DNA from: Viridothelium virens
Lineage: Eukaryota > Ascomycota > Dothideomycetes > Trypetheliales > Trypetheliaceae
Direction: 5' to 3'
NCBI GenBank assembly: GCA_010094025.1
Contig: ML991784.1
Location: forward strand, 372,001-436,000
Length of the DNA: 64,000 nt
The notes beneath the pieces are model-generated. The model saw nothing but the letters and a program-made list of their open reading frames with translations. It was not told where the DNA came from and searched no databases. The position numbers were made by a program, and so were the translations under genes. Of the stretch, positions 1 through 11,101 are shown piece by piece. Positions within the stretch are counted from its first letter, which is position 1; each line of letters starts with the position of its first letter.

Positions 1-1
1 T

Positions 2-1315
2 CCGGCTAATGGAGACCATGATTCATTGAGCCCAGCTCCTAAACGCAGCAAAACAAGTGGGATGCCAAATGTAGCGCCATTAGCAGAACGCATGCGTCCG
101 AAAAGTCTTGATGAAGTCTGTGGCCAGGAGCTTGTGGGATCTACGGGAGTCATTCGAGGCTTAATCGAGCAAGACCGCGTTCCTTCCATGGTTCTATGGG
201 GAGGCCCAGGAACTGGCAAGACTACGATTGCCCGACTGATAGCACAAGTGGCAGGCACGAGATTCGTGGAAATCAATAGCACCAGCAGTGGCGTGCAAGA
301 GTGCAAAAAGCTCTTCGCTGAGGCAAAGAGCGAGCTTAGCTTGACAGGTCGGAAAACCATCATCTTCTGTGACGAGATACACCGCTTCAGCAAATCACAG
401 CAAGACGTCTTTCTTGGCCCTGTGGAGTCAGGAGTCATCACACTGATTGGTGCGACCACGGAGAACCCGAGTTTCAAGGTTGTCAATCCACTGCTCTCCA
501 GATGTAGAACATTCACTTTATCGAAGCTCACCGAGGAGGACATTATTACGATTTTGACCCGGGCACGCAACATCGAATTCGAAAATCGCGATCCTCCCGC
601 ACTTGTAGACGAGGAGCTACTGCATTATCTCTCGGCGTTTGCCGACGGCGATGCACGCACCGCTCTCAACCTGCTCGAACTTGCTATGGACCTTTCCACT
701 CGCCCTAGTATGACTAAGGCGGAGGTCAAAAAGTCTCTGACACAGACGCTGGTCTACGACAGAGCGGGCGACCAGCACTACGACACTATCTCTGCATTCC
801 ATAAGTCCATTCGCGGGTCCGATCCAGACGCTGCTCTCTACTATCTGGCTCGTATGCTGCAGTCTGGCGAGGATCCACTTTACATCGCTCGCCGCCTCAT
901 CGTCGTTGCGTCCGAAGACATTGGCCTCGCTGACAACACTATGCTTTCTCTTGCTACTGCAGCCTACACTGCGGCCGAGAAAATCGGGATGCCGGAAGCT
1001 CGGATCAATCTTGCTCACGCGACAGTCGCATTTGCGTTGGCACCAAAGAGCACGCGAGCGTATCGTGGGCTTAATAATGCCTTTGATGCGCTAAGGGAAC
1101 CAGGAATTGCTGGACTGACTGTACCCATTCATCTACGGAATGCACCCACGAAATTGATGAAGGAGCTTGACTACGGAAAGGAATACAAGTACAATCCCAA
1201 CTACGTCGATGGGAAGGTCAAGCAAGAGTATTTACCAAAGCAGCTAAGAGGTAGGAAATTCTTGGAGGATCAGCACTTGGGTATCGAGATTGATTCAGAT
1301 TATGACGATGGATGA
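2..1315 (+). CDS. mgs1: Mgs1/WRNIP1-family AAA+ ATPase (5' end outside window)
   Basis: Replication-fork maintenance ATPase of the Mgs1/WRNIP1/RarA family, a nuclear clamp-loader-like protein acting at stalled forks. The frame is open to the left edge, so the N-terminus, where family members carry a UBZ ubiquitin-binding zinc finger, is missing. About 437 codons are visible. Seen directly: Walker A GGPGTGKTT, Walker B IIFCDEIHRF, sensor-1 GATTENPS followed by an LLSRC arginine-finger region, then the helical MgsA C-terminal domain ending in an acidic tail (DSDYDDG). No intron is needed in the visible part. The stop is at 1313-1315. Mms22/Mus7, a second fork-protection gene, lies 2 kb downstream on the other strand; whether that proximity means anything is unknown. 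Family assignment is very secure. Confidence 0.95.
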   Translation, partial: PANGDHDSLSPAPKRSKTSGMPNVAPLAERMRPKSLDEVCGQELVGSTGVIRGLIEQDRVPSMVLWGGPGTGKTTIARLIAQVAGTRFVEINSTSSGVQECKKLFAEAKSELSLTGRKTIIFCDEIHRFSKSQQDVFLGPVESGVITLIGATTENPSFKVVNPLLSRCRTFTLSKLTEEDIITILTRARNIEFENRDPPALVDEELLHYLSAFADGDARTALNLLELAMDLSTRPSMTKAEVKKSLTQTLVYDRAGDQHYDTISAFHKSIRGSDPDAALYYLARMLQSGEDPLYIARRLIVVASEDIGLADNTMLSLATAAYTAAEKIGMPEARINLAHATVAFALAPKSTRAYRGLNNAFDALREPGIAGLTVPIHLRNAPTKLMKELDYGKEYKYNPNYVDGKVKQEYLPKQLRGRKFLEDQHLGIEIDSDYDDG

Positions 1316-2304
1316 AGCACAGTCCGCTATTGGTAAACCGGTCGGTGATGGTCGTGAGATCTTTAGTTTATCTTATTCAAAAAGGAGATGCTCGGCAAGA
1401 AGTCCGAGTAGCTTCTTCCGGAGGCCGTAAATGTAGGTTTTGCTGGCCAAGGAGTACCTATACAGTGGGAATGGACCAATTTTCCTATCACCCAAAGTTG
1501 TTTTGGCCTTCACTATGATTGGTGGCTCAGACAATCGGAATTAGTGTCTGGCGGTAAGTGGCAGTTGCAGTATCTTTTCTGGGGTTAAACCCATATTTTG
1601 GGACATCATTGGACACGATGACTCCTTAGTTTGGTTCACTCAATTGTGAAGAGGATCGATGTGAGAGGATGGAGGCTCCCAGTATGATTTTAGGTTCGAG
1701 GTACTCCCATCGGTTGTTGAAGAGCTAACGTACGGTAGCTTTACAATGCCGACCACTATATCTTTTGCAAGTCACTCAACTACAAAACGGGTAAAATGGA
1801 ATTGGAATGACACTTAGGGCAAGGTCTAGTTTCAAATGCTATTGTAAAATCTTAGGCAATTTTGCAGTACCAATCCTCATCTCCGAATTATCGGATCAAA
1901 AGACTCTTGCTCAGTCCGCTTATATATAGAAAAGATAAGCACCGGACCGCGGAGACGCCAGTGCAATTCGAATTGCAATCAATTCCAATGAGATATCAAG
2001 CAGCCAATGTAGCTTTACAATTTTGGTCGCTACCTTTGCTGTCACAAACGGAATGGATGGTTCCCCCAGTACACGCCTATTCGTACAAGTCCGCAATCCG
2101 GGGTTGCTCCTTATCAACTATGGATCGTCAGATTTCCTTCCACTCGCCGCAACGATTACCCATTTCTTGAATGATAGTTGAGGGCGTCCACGGTCGCGGT
2201 TTCGCCAATACTGTGGCACCTTCCGGCGATTTTGCTAGCCTTCCGCAAGTCCTCTACTCATTTGCTGACTCATTCACTCACTCAAACAGCCTTAATATAA
2301 TATT
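1316..2304. other. Intergenic, no supported gene
   Basis: About 1 kb between mgs1 and the next ORF. Only short open frames of 65-100 codons with no recognisable motif are present. It contains a 14-bp perfect palindrome (GCAATTCGAATTGC, 1963-1976), which may be chance. It presumably holds the mgs1 3' UTR and the promoter of the following ORF. Confidence 0.5.
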
Positions 2305-3099
2305 ATGCAGAATGCCCCTGGCCCTCATCACCTTGACCGGGCAGCTCTCAGCCGCATTACCACCATAGACACCACGGTCCTTAGCCATTTTCTGATTTGG
2401 TACCTCTACCACGACCTTATTTACCCCCCTAGAACTCGCGCCTGGTATTGCGAACTCCCCGCCCTACCACTCTTCAACGCTCTTGGGCGCCTCGTCCCCT
2501 ACACCTATGAGCATGGAGCCGAAACCGGCAATCTTCGTGATGGCACCCTTGCCGACGCCAACAACCCTCAGTTCCGTATGTCGCCTACTGTCAGTTTGCG
2601 TAGGCTCTCCGAATCGATCACGGCCTCCTGTCGAGGTCTGGGGCTGCTTGAGCGCACCGTACGATGGCGGATTTCGAGGTTCGGCGACCCAGCACTGATG
2701 GTGTATACGGAGATTGCGGCGCTCGCTCGCCGGGATTCTGAGCATCTGAATTACAGTGACCTACTGGTCACTCACACTCCAAGGAAGAAACTGTATCTGA
2801 CGCCGCGAAGCGCGATCATCAAGATGAAATTGGCGGGGGACCTTCGTGAAGTAGTGAAGCTACGACCGGAACGTGACACGATTTGGTATGAGCGGAAGAA
2901 AGAGCTCATCAAACAAATCAAGGGGTATTTGCAGCTGACAGAGGGATTGGCATTTCCTATTGGGGCAGCTCTCATTGAAAATTTTCGGATTCTGGGGAAT
3001 CGTCGACACGTTCCACTCGAAGTGTATACAGTCCAAAATCCGGCCATGCGGCGCCGAATTATCAAATGGCTGAAAAAACGTGAAAAGGTACCGAGGTAG
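2305..3099 (+). CDS. Hypothetical basic protein, 264 aa
   Basis: A single open frame from an ATG at 2305 to a stop at 3099. I do not recognise the protein. The first ~100 residues are mixed hydrophobic; the rest is charged and probably helical, ending in a very basic stretch (RRRIIKWLKKREKVPR). No signal peptide or clear membrane segment is seen. Antisense open frames overlap it (2464-2745 and 2772-3131) but are shorter. It is convergent with MMS22, with only 184 bp between the two stops. Length and composition favour a real but lineage-restricted gene. A spurious ORF, or one needing a different start or an intron in the first third, cannot be excluded. Confidence 0.45.
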   Translation: MQNAPGPHHLDRAALSRITTIDTTVLSHFLIWYLYHDLIYPPRTRAWYCELPALPLFNALGRLVPYTYEHGAETGNLRDGTLADANNPQFRMSPTVSLRRLSESITASCRGLGLLERTVRWRISRFGDPALMVYTEIAALARRDSEHLNYSDLLVTHTPRKKLYLTPRSAIIKMKLAGDLREVVKLRPERDTIWYERKKELIKQIKGYLQLTEGLAFPIGAALIENFRILGNRRHVPLEVYTVQNPAMRRRIIKWLKKREKVPR

Positions 3100-3283
3100 G
3101 CTTGACTAGGATATAACCTCCGATCAAACAATGGCTAACGAGGCAATGGCGACAGACCAGAGCGGCGATCGCCTCTAACACGGTTAGAATCACTTGTTGC
3201 ATATCGTCGCCGCATGACCGCGCCGCGTGTACAGAATGGGGCTCCGAGTATTTCAGCGTACATGAATCAATGACAGAGATGAT

Positions 3284-6200
3284 CTATACAAAGACTGGGT
3301 CTCCTCCAGAAGGCTTCCGAATCCCATCCTCAAAACTTTTGATCACGTTTGAAAGATTGACCCTCTCATCCTCGATCAAGCTACTCTCCGCGACCACCAC
3401 GGGGCCAGCACCTGGCCTCCTGCAAAAAGTTCCATGGTCCAATTTCCATCCCCTCTCAATCGCTTTTCCGAGCTCGGAGCTGCAGAAAGCATGAATCTCC
3501 TTCAACAATTTGTCTGAGAACTGAGGGTGTCCCGAAAAAGATGGTACATCTTCATTTAGTGCTCCGTCCAACAACCCTCTGATCCATCGAGCCATGCATA
3601 TGATCGACGCTACAGTGGTGTATGCACAATAAGCAGCACCAGTCGCTCGATATAGATAATCTAGAAGCGGCAGAATCACAGTCACGGCCTCATAGACGAG
3701 AGTGATGAGACTCAAAGCATGCGAATCCAGTAGAAGTGCTCCGCGCAGAAGCCGCTGTTGAACACTACTTCCCAAGACCTGCAAAAACGTCGTGCAAAGA
3801 TCGATGGCGGCCTCAGCACTCCTCCGATCAAACACGCTGCATTTTTCCAAGAGATCTTCAAATGCCGCCGTCGAAGCCCACAAGATTGGCCTAGCGAGGA
3901 CAACGCCAGCGCCGCCATCGAGGCCGCACTCGATGAAGGCCGGAAAGATACCCAACAGTAACACTCGTCTCAGAGTGACCGCCCCAGCATCATGCTCGTA
4001 CGCTTCTCTCATTGCCGTCCGCATCTGACTTGCAAGATACACCTGCTGCCCCTCTGCTGCGGCTCGCTGTGACGTCGTGAGGACGAAGGTGGCGAGCTGT
4101 TTGAAAGTTCGCGTGTCGCTGGTCTTTAGCCGGAGGGAATAGCTTTTGAGTCGGCCGACCACATACGAGGGATCGGTTACAGGCAAGGGGAAGGTGGCGG
4201 AGTCGGTAAAGAAGCGGTCGACGGGGTAGAATTCGTTGGTATACTGTTGGAGGAGTGACACGACGTTGTGAACGAAGGTGACATAGGCACCCTCGGCGAC
4301 TGGTAGTTCGGGCAACTCAAGAGATAACGATGGGGCCGTGGAAGTGGAGTCCCGCTGCATCTCTTCATAGTTCCTTTTCATAGAGGATTGTAAACGGTGT
4401 AGAAGCAAGGTGCAGTCAGGTCGATTAGCGACTAGATCACCGACAGCATCGGAGGAATTCTCAAATACTCTCCTCACATTCCAAAGCAGTGCAGCAATGG
4501 TGCTTAACCGTCTCTCCCTAAACTCTGCCAACGTGATGTCGTACGTTCCGTCCGGTCGTGCTACGAATGGCAAATTATTCAGGAGAGGGTCATCCTTATC
4601 GACATGGAGCAGAGCGGCCGTCAAACGACTTTGGTAGTCGAATTTCGACTCACGCTCAACCAGAGTGTCTACCCAACAGACTTTGATAGCAGTAGCGTTC
4701 TCTAGAAGACACACCGGGTTGTTTTGTACAATTTGGGCAAGGAAATATGGCGTATACTTGCGCTTCTGCTTGGTCTCCCTCATTTGACTCCATGAGCCAT
4801 AGGGTCCAAAATAAGAGCTCCAATCCTTGAACCCTTGACGCATAAGAATGTTCGCCAAACTCACCCAAACATCAATAATTTTAACCAACAATAAATCTTC
4901 GGGCGGATCTTCAGAACCAAAGGCATTGGAAACCAGGTTCTTGAGAGTGTCGAAGAGGAAAGTCAATCGAGACTGCTGGAAGGTAATCCCTTCAAAGTCG
5001 ACGGCTTCGAATCCAGACCAATCGCCGTACTCTTGGCTTTCCTCGGATGCTTGCTGAGTACAGGGCCTCCCTTCAACCTGGTGGCAGTCAATATATATCG
5101 AAACGATATCCAAAGAGTCAGATATAATCGGATAGAGGGTACGATCTATTGATTTGAAAGAAGCGGTATTGAGCAGCTTTAGCACTGAAGATCCTTTCAA
5201 CAAGCTCTCCGCAGCGTCGGTCTTCTTCGCACTTCGCTCAGCAGAAGCCATGGAAAACAACGCATCTCTGATGATGGCTACAACCTGTCGCTGATTGGTT
5301 GCGATGGTCGATTCAAGAAGATTACCGGAGATGGTGTCTTTTCTAGTGAAGTTTGCTTGCTGATAATGCGCTTCTGCCTCGTTGCGGGCAAGGCGATATT
5401 GATCCAGGTTGGCTTGAACAATATCATGATGCCAAAGTGCAAATGATTCTAAAGTTGAAGTAGGTTCATCGTTCGAGACCAGGAACCTAACAAGGTTGGA
5501 CCAGCTTCGTACATTCAAGCGGCAGGCTTCCCTATGGGACTGGGCATGATCCACTAGATTGCGAATTAGGTCAAGACGCGGCCGACAAGGCGGAGGGACC
5601 GCCCAGTACAGGGTACAGAGGATATCGTGATGATTTCTCAATGCATCTAGGTGCCCTTGATGCAATTCATCCTCTTTTCGATGAGTTCGACCATGGTTTG
5701 GAATGAAACGCCACACTATACTCCGCAGTTTTGTCTCAGTGTGTACTGTCCGTAGTCGTTGAAGACCTAGAGCGAGCATCTTTAGAAAGATGTGAAAGGA
5801 TGACTCCCCCGGCTGCAAAGATAATTCCAGTTCTTGGTCAAGCTGCTCAAGAAAGAGCGGAGAACCATTGCTCTGCTCCTTGTGCAGTGAACCCAGCCTA
5901 TTCTGCGCAAAGAAGTCGAAAATGGTACCGAGGACGGTGTCGCATTTGGACCAGCCCCACGATTGCACGAGATTGAAGCATCTGGTCAGTGTCGCTCGGA
6001 AGTAGGCATTGATCGTAGAGCCTGGACTTCGCTCGCCATCTTTCACCAAAGGACATAGCTTTTTTAGCATCGCTTTAATCAGAGACCAGTCCTCCATAGA
6101 CGACTGGTATCTCGATCCTACCAGAAGGAGGCCGTCCCTATCAAGTTCTAAAAACGGCAAAAGAGTGAATACATCGTACCAGATACAATCGAAGACACGG

Positions 6201-9200
6201 GCATCAGTAGTACTATTGACTTGCGACATGTAGTGTTCGTTCACAAGCTCCCAAAACATTGGCTTTTCCGGAAATGCCACTCCAAGTACGTGTTTGAGGA
6301 CAACGACGCATTCCACCGCGATATCTTCCTGCCGTATACCGGCCTCGCGCAACGCATGTCGTCTATTTCGTTCCTGAAAGCTCCGTAGGAAACCCAGTCC
6401 CTTTGATAGTAGTAGGTGCAACAATGAGCGGCACGAATCGACAAAGAGTAATTCACACTCTTCTTGAAGCTTATCATCAACTTCGGAATGGTTTGATATT
6501 TGCAGGACCTGGTTGACAAGGACAATAATTCGTATTAAGATTTCAATAAAGGACGAGTAGATGGGTGAGTGGAAAGGCTGCTCCTGAGAGTATAGGCCTA
6601 TGTCGACCATGACATTTGTCCAAAGAGTCTTGAAGAGATACAATGTCTTGGATAGACACGAGCCACGATCAATGGGGCCAAGGAAGAAAAGCGACCTTGA
6701 TAACGAGCGGATGATATTTGACAAATTTTGCGAAGACTGAGTCGCGGCGTTTTGTAGAGAGTCTGAACTTGGAGGTCTGCCCTCTGCTAAATGAGCCACA
6801 ATCGTCTCCAGTTCCGATTCAAGTTTGCTCTCCCAATAAGACCACATCGATTGATCCTCATCACAAGAGATAGCGGTTGCGACGGCGGGATCATCTAGGC
6901 CCGGATGCGTGAAATTGAGCGCCTCGGAAAAAGCGCCGCTTCCGACGAATGTACTTTGATGGAAGTATGTTCCAACTTGCAGGGGGAACACGTCGAAGCT
7001 GGTGGCGTAGTGAGTTCCGTATGGTCCAAGACCTTGAAGTGGACACTGACCTGTGGCGACAACAATGTTTGGGGTAATGACCGTTGTATCTCTAGTTGGA
7101 AGCGGTTCGATTGGCTGACGATATGGCCTTGTCTCAACATCAATGCGGGTGGGACCTTTGTCCTTCCGCCGCCTCCCAGATGGCGGCTGAAGCTGGGGAG
7201 TGGCCGTAGGCTCGGCAATATGGGAGAAGGAACCCGAGTGATCCAGTCGTGAAAGTTTTCTTCGAAAAGCGATTTCAGGGTAGGCAGTTTCATAAGCTAC
7301 CTCAAGCGCTTCTAGCTGAGCAGCTCTCGTGGGCGGATGATGATCTTTGGCGTGGTGTGATAAACGAAACCGCTGAACCTTTTTGACGGAAGATTGCTGC
7401 CCTGCGGACTTTAAAGCTTCCGTCAACCGGGATATTTGCCGAGGATTGGAAGTGCTTTGTCTGGCAACAGAACTCATTTTTGCATTCGAGCTGCGGACTC
7501 TCGCCGTGTCAGCCATAGTAGCGTCTTCCTGACCACGCTTAGCTGGCGATATCTTTGTCCTTTGTTGATTGGATTGTTTTGGTTGCAGAGGTCGACGGTG
7601 GAGTGCCGAGGTTGGTAGGCTGTCGTCCTCATTTGGAGCTATTGTTCCAGCGCGCCAAGCGCGCAAGACTTCGTTGGCGTCCTCTGTGTCTCGCATTGTA
7701 TGCAGCTTGATGTACTTTCCTCTAGCGCTGTGTCTGCCGTGATCAATCCTCTGTCGGGCTTGTCGAGCTGCAATTCGGATGAACTGTGGCGTTCCCGATG
7801 TAGTCTTGTTTGGTCGTGACTGGATATCGATGACACTCAACCTCGGAAGTTCGTTTGTATTGAGTCTTTTGCTGCTGAGATTTCTTTGCTTTCTATTATG
7901 CCCCTCCTTGGCTTTCATGTAATTTATGCTCGATGCTTGGCCGCCTGATTTGCTGTCCTTCCTGAATTCTTTGCATCGTCGAAATTCTGTCAGTTTTTTC
8001 TGTCTCTTTCCGCTTCTGTTGGTAGAGTTTTTTCGTCGCAGAGTAGCACTTGATAGCATTGGGTCTACACAAGATGTTTCCATGTCAGAGGTGTCTGGGT
8101 CATCCTCGAATATGGCGAGTATTGGGGTACCTCTGGTATCTGGTGACCTTTGTTGAGTAATATCCTCTTCGTCTACTTTACCATCAATCAATTGATCGAC
8201 ATCATCCGGCATTTCGAAAGTAACTCCGGTCCTTGATGTGCTGGGTGTAGTCTTTTGCGGTGAAAGAGTTCTCCTCACGTTCGTGATACGTTTGCGAGCG
8301 ACACCACGCTGAGGTTCAGCAGTACGTAAAGGGCTTGGAGGTTGACGATTTCCTCGATTACTCTGGGGCCCACGAGCCAAACGTGATTGTCTGTCAAGCT
8401 TGAGCCAGGAAGCTGGCAAAACCCCTTTGATTCTCTTTTGAAAGCGCTGCACATTTCCCGAATCGCTTGAAGAAAAGTCGGAGTTCGAACCAGACGACTC
8501 TGAAGAGATGACGATCTGCCTATGTCTTCGTGAAGATGAAAATCCTTTGGAGGAGGCGACATACGCGTTCGATTCTGCTCCAGAGCTTAAAGTTCTATTA
8601 AGGGGTTGACCTATCTGCGAAGATTGCGCCGGCGTTATTGTAGCCAGGGACGCCATACCTGGCGGAAGCCGGAAGCCAGAGATGGTAGATTCTGATGGGT
8701 CTGGGATAGGTTCTCGGCCAGAAGTAGGAGGAGAGGGTGGCAGAAGAATGTTCTCTGTTGTAGGGCGCCGTGGCCGTATTCCATTGCCTGGGATAGAGAC
8801 ATGGGAAAGTTTGCGACGCTTTTGGTCGCGCTGAACTACTAAAGGAGCTCCCCTATGAAGGATAGCGTTCAAGTCGGGTAGATCGTCGTCACTATCGGGC
8901 AGTAGCTGCGCACAAGTGGCGTCTTGAGGTTTGGAAAAGCTGTTTGGAGAATAGTCTCGGACTGGTGAGTCAGAAGCAGTTTGGACGAAACGCGGCGGTG
9001 AGGAGCTATTCTGACCCAACGAAAAATGGTTATCTTGATCATTGTCACTCTCCTGTGCGGAAGCCTCTCGCTCGGCTGCGGGATTTGCAAGATGCACAGG
9101 TCGAACACCTCTTGCTCTCATTGTCTTGCGATACCGCTCTCCCTCCAAGAGGTACGGATGAAGCTGGATAGGGTTTCTCTTCCGAAAGCTGCGATGACGA

Positions 9201-9814
9201 GAGAGCTCGATAGCAAAATGTTGGGGATGGAGGCAATCTACATCAATGAACTGCCGTGGCTCTTCACACTGTGCGGGTGTCTGCCGATGTTTGAGCCAAG
9301 CATTTGTGTCACCACTATTGTGTACCATGTCTTTGTCTTCTTGCTGCATGTGCTGGTCTGAGATGAATATGGGCGGATCCTCCAGTATAGAAGGAACATC
9401 GCTCAGAGGTGAACTCGCTGCACTCCAAACGGGAGTGACTATATGCTCCGACCCGAGCTCCACTTGATCATCTTCGAACGGTTGTATGTCTGGTAGTTCA
9501 TGTTCGAAGATGCCAGTTGGAGAAGTTGACTTTTCGCTGGAACCATCCTGGGATCTGGCCACTGGAGCTGGTTGTGAAGTTTTCATGTGCGTCTTCATCA
9601 GGGAACTAGCCTGCTCAAAATAGCCCTGCTCTTCACTGAAGCCATGGTCCCGATCCTGCGGAGTTTTTGAATGCAGCTTGCTTTTGTGTCCAGTCCTTTG
9701 AGAATTTGTACACGCATCTGCGTCTTCCTCGACTCTTAATTGAGATTCACTGTTGATGAGATCTTCTTCTTCCTCTGAATCCTCTACCACACCTTTGGTG
9801 CGCCAATCTGCCAT
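3284..9814 (-). CDS. mus7: Mms22/Mus7-family genome-stability protein
   Basis: Large replication-fork repair scaffold of the Mus7/MMS22 family, 2,176 aa, encoded without introns. In yeasts, Mms22/Mus7 works with the Rtt101-Mms1 cullin ubiquitin ligase on stalled or broken forks; that role is inferred here. Seen directly: a short N-terminal motif MADWRTKGVVEDSEEEED, typical of filamentous-fungal members; about 900 residues of disordered, Ser/Pro/Arg-rich sequence with several basic nuclear-localisation-like patches; then a long alpha-helical region from about residue 950 to the C-terminus, corresponding to the Mus7/MMS22 domain. The ATG at 9814 is the first in frame. A MluI cell-cycle box (ACGCGT, 9932-9937) lies about 118 bp upstream, which fits S-phase expression. 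Length is as expected for the family. Confidence 0.88.
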   Translation of the reverse strand: MADWRTKGVVEDSEEEEDLINSESQLRVEEDADACTNSQRTGHKSKLHSKTPQDRDHGFSEEQGYFEQASSLMKTHMKTSQPAPVARSQDGSSEKSTSPTGIFEHELPDIQPFEDDQVELGSEHIVTPVWSAASSPLSDVPSILEDPPIFISDQHMQQEDKDMVHNSGDTNAWLKHRQTPAQCEEPRQFIDVDCLHPQHFAIELSRHRSFRKRNPIQLHPYLLEGERYRKTMRARGVRPVHLANPAAEREASAQESDNDQDNHFSLGQNSSSPPRFVQTASDSPVRDYSPNSFSKPQDATCAQLLPDSDDDLPDLNAILHRGAPLVVQRDQKRRKLSHVSIPGNGIRPRRPTTENILLPPSPPTSGREPIPDPSESTISGFRLPPGMASLATITPAQSSQIGQPLNRTLSSGAESNAYVASSKGFSSSRRHRQIVISSESSGSNSDFSSSDSGNVQRFQKRIKGVLPASWLKLDRQSRLARGPQSNRGNRQPPSPLRTAEPQRGVARKRITNVRRTLSPQKTTPSTSRTGVTFEMPDDVDQLIDGKVDEEDITQQRSPDTRGTPILAIFEDDPDTSDMETSCVDPMLSSATLRRKNSTNRSGKRQKKLTEFRRCKEFRKDSKSGGQASSINYMKAKEGHNRKQRNLSSKRLNTNELPRLSVIDIQSRPNKTTSGTPQFIRIAARQARQRIDHGRHSARGKYIKLHTMRDTEDANEVLRAWRAGTIAPNEDDSLPTSALHRRPLQPKQSNQQRTKISPAKRGQEDATMADTARVRSSNAKMSSVARQSTSNPRQISRLTEALKSAGQQSSVKKVQRFRLSHHAKDHHPPTRAAQLEALEVAYETAYPEIAFRRKLSRLDHSGSFSHIAEPTATPQLQPPSGRRRKDKGPTRIDVETRPYRQPIEPLPTRDTTVITPNIVVATGQCPLQGLGPYGTHYATSFDVFPLQVGTYFHQSTFVGSGAFSEALNFTHPGLDDPAVATAISCDEDQSMWSYWESKLESELETIVAHLAEGRPPSSDSLQNAATQSSQNLSNIIRSLSRSLFFLGPIDRGSCLSKTLYLFKTLWTNVMVDIGLYSQEQPFHSPIYSSFIEILIRIIVLVNQVLQISNHSEVDDKLQEECELLFVDSCRSLLHLLLSKGLGFLRSFQERNRRHALREAGIRQEDIAVECVVVLKHVLGVAFPEKPMFWELVNEHYMSQVNSTTDARVFDCIWYDVFTLLPFLELDRDGLLLVGSRYQSSMEDWSLIKAMLKKLCPLVKDGERSPGSTINAYFRATLTRCFNLVQSWGWSKCDTVLGTIFDFFAQNRLGSLHKEQSNGSPLFLEQLDQELELSLQPGESSFHIFLKMLALGLQRLRTVHTETKLRSIVWRFIPNHGRTHRKEDELHQGHLDALRNHHDILCTLYWAVPPPCRPRLDLIRNLVDHAQSHREACRLNVRSWSNLVRFLVSNDEPTSTLESFALWHHDIVQANLDQYRLARNEAEAHYQQANFTRKDTISGNLLESTIATNQRQVVAIIRDALFSMASAERSAKKTDAAESLLKGSSVLKLLNTASFKSIDRTLYPIISDSLDIVSIYIDCHQVEGRPCTQQASEESQEYGDWSGFEAVDFEGITFQQSRLTFLFDTLKNLVSNAFGSEDPPEDLLLVKIIDVWVSLANILMRQGFKDWSSYFGPYGSWSQMRETKQKRKYTPYFLAQIVQNNPVCLLENATAIKVCWVDTLVERESKFDYQSRLTAALLHVDKDDPLLNNLPFVARPDGTYDITLAEFRERRLSTIAALLWNVRRVFENSSDAVGDLVANRPDCTLLLHRLQSSMKRNYEEMQRDSTSTAPSLSLELPELPVAEGAYVTFVHNVVSLLQQYTNEFYPVDRFFTDSATFPLPVTDPSYVVGRLKSYSLRLKTSDTRTFKQLATFVLTTSQRAAAEGQQVYLASQMRTAMREAYEHDAGAVTLRRVLLLGIFPAFIECGLDGGAGVVLARPILWASTAAFEDLLEKCSVFDRRSAEAAIDLCTTFLQVLGSSVQQRLLRGALLLDSHALSLITLVYEAVTVILPLLDYLYRATGAAYCAYTTVASIICMARWIRGLLDGALNEDVPSFSGHPQFSDKLLKEIHAFCSSELGKAIERGWKLDHGTFCRRPGAGPVVVAESSLIEDERVNLSNVIKSFEDGIRKPSGGDPVFV

Positions 9815-11101
9815 GATGACGGCCGAACATGGCGTTATGTGCTAGATGAGATCGTGAAAAGCTCGAGCGCGAGAGTGATGGCAGTTGAACGGGAAAGACG
9901 GGTCTCTGGTACCGCGTTGTTGCATCTAAAGACGCGTCGGGACCCAGCGCCTCCGCAATATCACGTGACTCTATATCTTGTACAAGACCCTGTCGTGCCT
10001 GTGTACAAAGTCGGTGGGCAATTCATGAATAATGCCTAGGTACCTAGGTACGGAGGACTCACCTCCAGATGGACTCATTCGGGTCCAATCTTTCAAATCT
10101 AGGCAAAGTATGGATACTGACACCGATCTGTACCTGATGATTCAAAGTTCCGAAGAAATTTGGACTATCTAAGGCGCCTCCTACCTGGCAAGTATATGCT
10201 GGCTAGGCTCGTGACGGTCGAGTTCACAAGCGAACAGTAGGATGGAAGAAAGCAATTAGATAAGATCAAGGAATGTCGACCCGCTCTAGACACTATTCCG
10301 GCCGAGCTGTGTAATCCAAACCAGTTACCTAAGTGCAGAGCCAAACATGCCGAACCCTTTGTCGACTTTTTGAGAAGCCCCGTTGGCCAAGCTACCAAGA
10401 TCTATCAACCACGTCGTGATCTGCTGCTTTCTTTCTTCTTACCAGATACTTCGTCTACAAGAACTGAGACGAACCCTGTTTATGCATTCAGGATATCCCG
10501 ACCACCTACCACAAGGATATCGGAGCATCTTCATCAAAAGGATCTGGAGCTGTTAACCTAAATTTAAGAATACTATTGGTCAAATAGTGATGCTTCAAAT
10601 TATATACACAACATCCCCAAACGTGGGAATCCAGTCTGGCACGTTACGCATAGCAAAATTTCTATGTCGCTTTCTGAAAGACCTGTCCGGAACCAGCGGT
10701 GGATCTAGTGCTTACTCTACCGCAAATCCTCTTTTACCTTGTGACCCACCACCCACGTCCTTCGGCCACTATACGGAGTATTTTGGATCCCACGGCAGGC
10801 ATGGCACGGTCCGAAGTACTGAGTACATTACTGGTTCGCCGGTTCCTCATATATCTACACCGCAATCGCCCCTCCTTTGCTTTCTCCCTTGGGCAACATA
10901 TTGGATACGTTTAGGATTCAAATGACCGTAGCAATCTTACGCTCTCAGATCTGCTCGATTTAGGATCTCAGACTGAGAGCACCAGCACTGCACGACGTCT
11001 TCCAAGATCAGCTACCGTCCTGCTGATTCTTACCAGGGAGTGACAGCACCGTTCAGTCTCGTGCTCTCGGTGACACTCAAACGCCTCGAGTCTCGGATGC
11101 A
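9815..11101. other. Intergenic promoter region, no gene seen
   Basis: This 1.3-kb divergent spacer lies between mus7 (-) and the glycosyltransferase gene (+). It holds the ACGCGT box near mus7, a short tandem CCTAGGTA tract (10035-10050) and a TACGGAGTA motif (10772-10780). The remaining small open frames show no motif, and I see no spliced gene. Confidence 0.5.
9932..9937. promoter_or_regulatory. MluI cell-cycle box upstream of mus7
   Basis: ACGCGT, the core bound by MBF-type (Mbp1/Swi6, Res) factors that drive G1/S genes. It lies about 118 bp before the mus7 ATG. A six-base palindrome can occur by chance, so the case rests on its position and the S-phase role of the gene. Confidence 0.35.
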
